A stretch of 5,956 nt of DNA, from NCBI GenBank assembly GCA_017577925.1, contig PKQU01000128.1, forward strand, positions 1 to 5,956, written 5' to 3'. The translations under genes were made by a program, and so were the position numbers. Source of the stretch: Bacillota bacterium. GTDB taxonomy: Bacteria; Bacillota; Bacilli; Calditerricolales; Calditerricolaceae. This document shows, piece after piece, positions 5,878 to 5,956 of this stretch. Positions within the stretch are counted from its first letter, which is position 1. Every line of letters begins with the position of its first letter. The notes beneath the pieces are model-generated. The model saw only the letters and a program-made list of their open reading frames with translations. It did not search any database and was not told where the DNA came from.

Positions 5878-5956
5878 GTGCGGCTGCTTGTGTTGACCTT
5901 GTTGGGTTGCCTGGGGCTGGGGCTCGTGGCCGGCTGCGCCAACCCGTTCAAAGTGC
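5878..5956 (+). CDS. Lipoprotein, N-terminal fragment (runs off the window)
   Basis: A GTG start at 5878, one base after the DUF421 stop codon, opens a frame that continues to the end of the window. The 26 visible residues form a type II signal peptide: Arg2, a Leu/Gly/Val-rich core (3-16), and a lipobox L-V-A-G with Cys20 as the lipid-attached residue, followed by ANPFKV. The mature protein would be anchored on the outer face of the membrane. AAGGAGG (5865-5871) lies 6 bases ahead of the GTG, within the end of the DUF421 gene, so the two are probably co-transcribed and coupled. The family cannot be told from so few residues. YhcN/YlaJ-type sporulation lipoproteins are a candidate only because they occur near DUF421 genes in some spore-formers. 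Confidence 0.8.
   Translation, partial: MRLLVLTLLGCLGLGLVAGCANPFKV

Noticed and set aside
5268..5951. Minus-strand open frame (227 codons) opposite the DUF421 and lipoprotein genes
   Set aside because: The opposing plus-strand genes have ribosome sites, membrane helices and a lipobox; the minus frame has none of these.

Overview
The window looks like chromosomal DNA from a GC-rich (about 60% or more, by eye) spore-former-type Bacillota, probably Bacillales. The evidence is a YugN-like protein (a family known mainly from Bacillales), a FtsW-type glycosyltransferase, a YetF/DUF421 membrane protein, strong purine-rich Shine-Dalgarno sites, and stem-plus-T-tract terminators. The species cannot be fixed from the sequence. 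No rRNA, tRNA, CRISPR array, transposase or phage gene was seen, and coding density is high.

Layout. (a) 30-1634, plus strand: a YugN-like small protein, an intrinsic terminator, then ftsW. (b) 1677-1717: a strong hairpin terminator shared by the convergent ends of ftsW and the minus-strand block. (c) 1723-4904, minus strand, in transcription order: an extended -10 promoter, an OmpR-family response regulator, a membrane sensor histidine kinase 5 bases after it, a second TATAAT element, an unrecognised 37-residue hydrophobic mini-protein, and a short-chain dehydrogenase-fold protein that ends at the shared terminator. No terminator is evident after the kinase, so all four genes could be read together, with an extra start before the mini-protein. 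(d) 5001-5956, plus strand, divergent from the two-component pair: a YetF/DUF421 protein, coupled to a lipoprotein gene that runs off the window.

How the genes fit together. FtsW polymerises septal peptidoglycan. The two-component pair is of the envelope-sensing type and lies back to back with a membrane protein and lipoprotein pair, across an intergenic region holding an 8-base inverted repeat. The pair may control one or both flanks, but this is inference. The observations most worth a second look are the SDR-fold protein, which has Ser and Arg at the catalytic Tyr and Lys positions; the mini-protein with its own promoter-like element; the terminator placed just upstream of ftsW; and the inverted repeat in the divergent promoter region.
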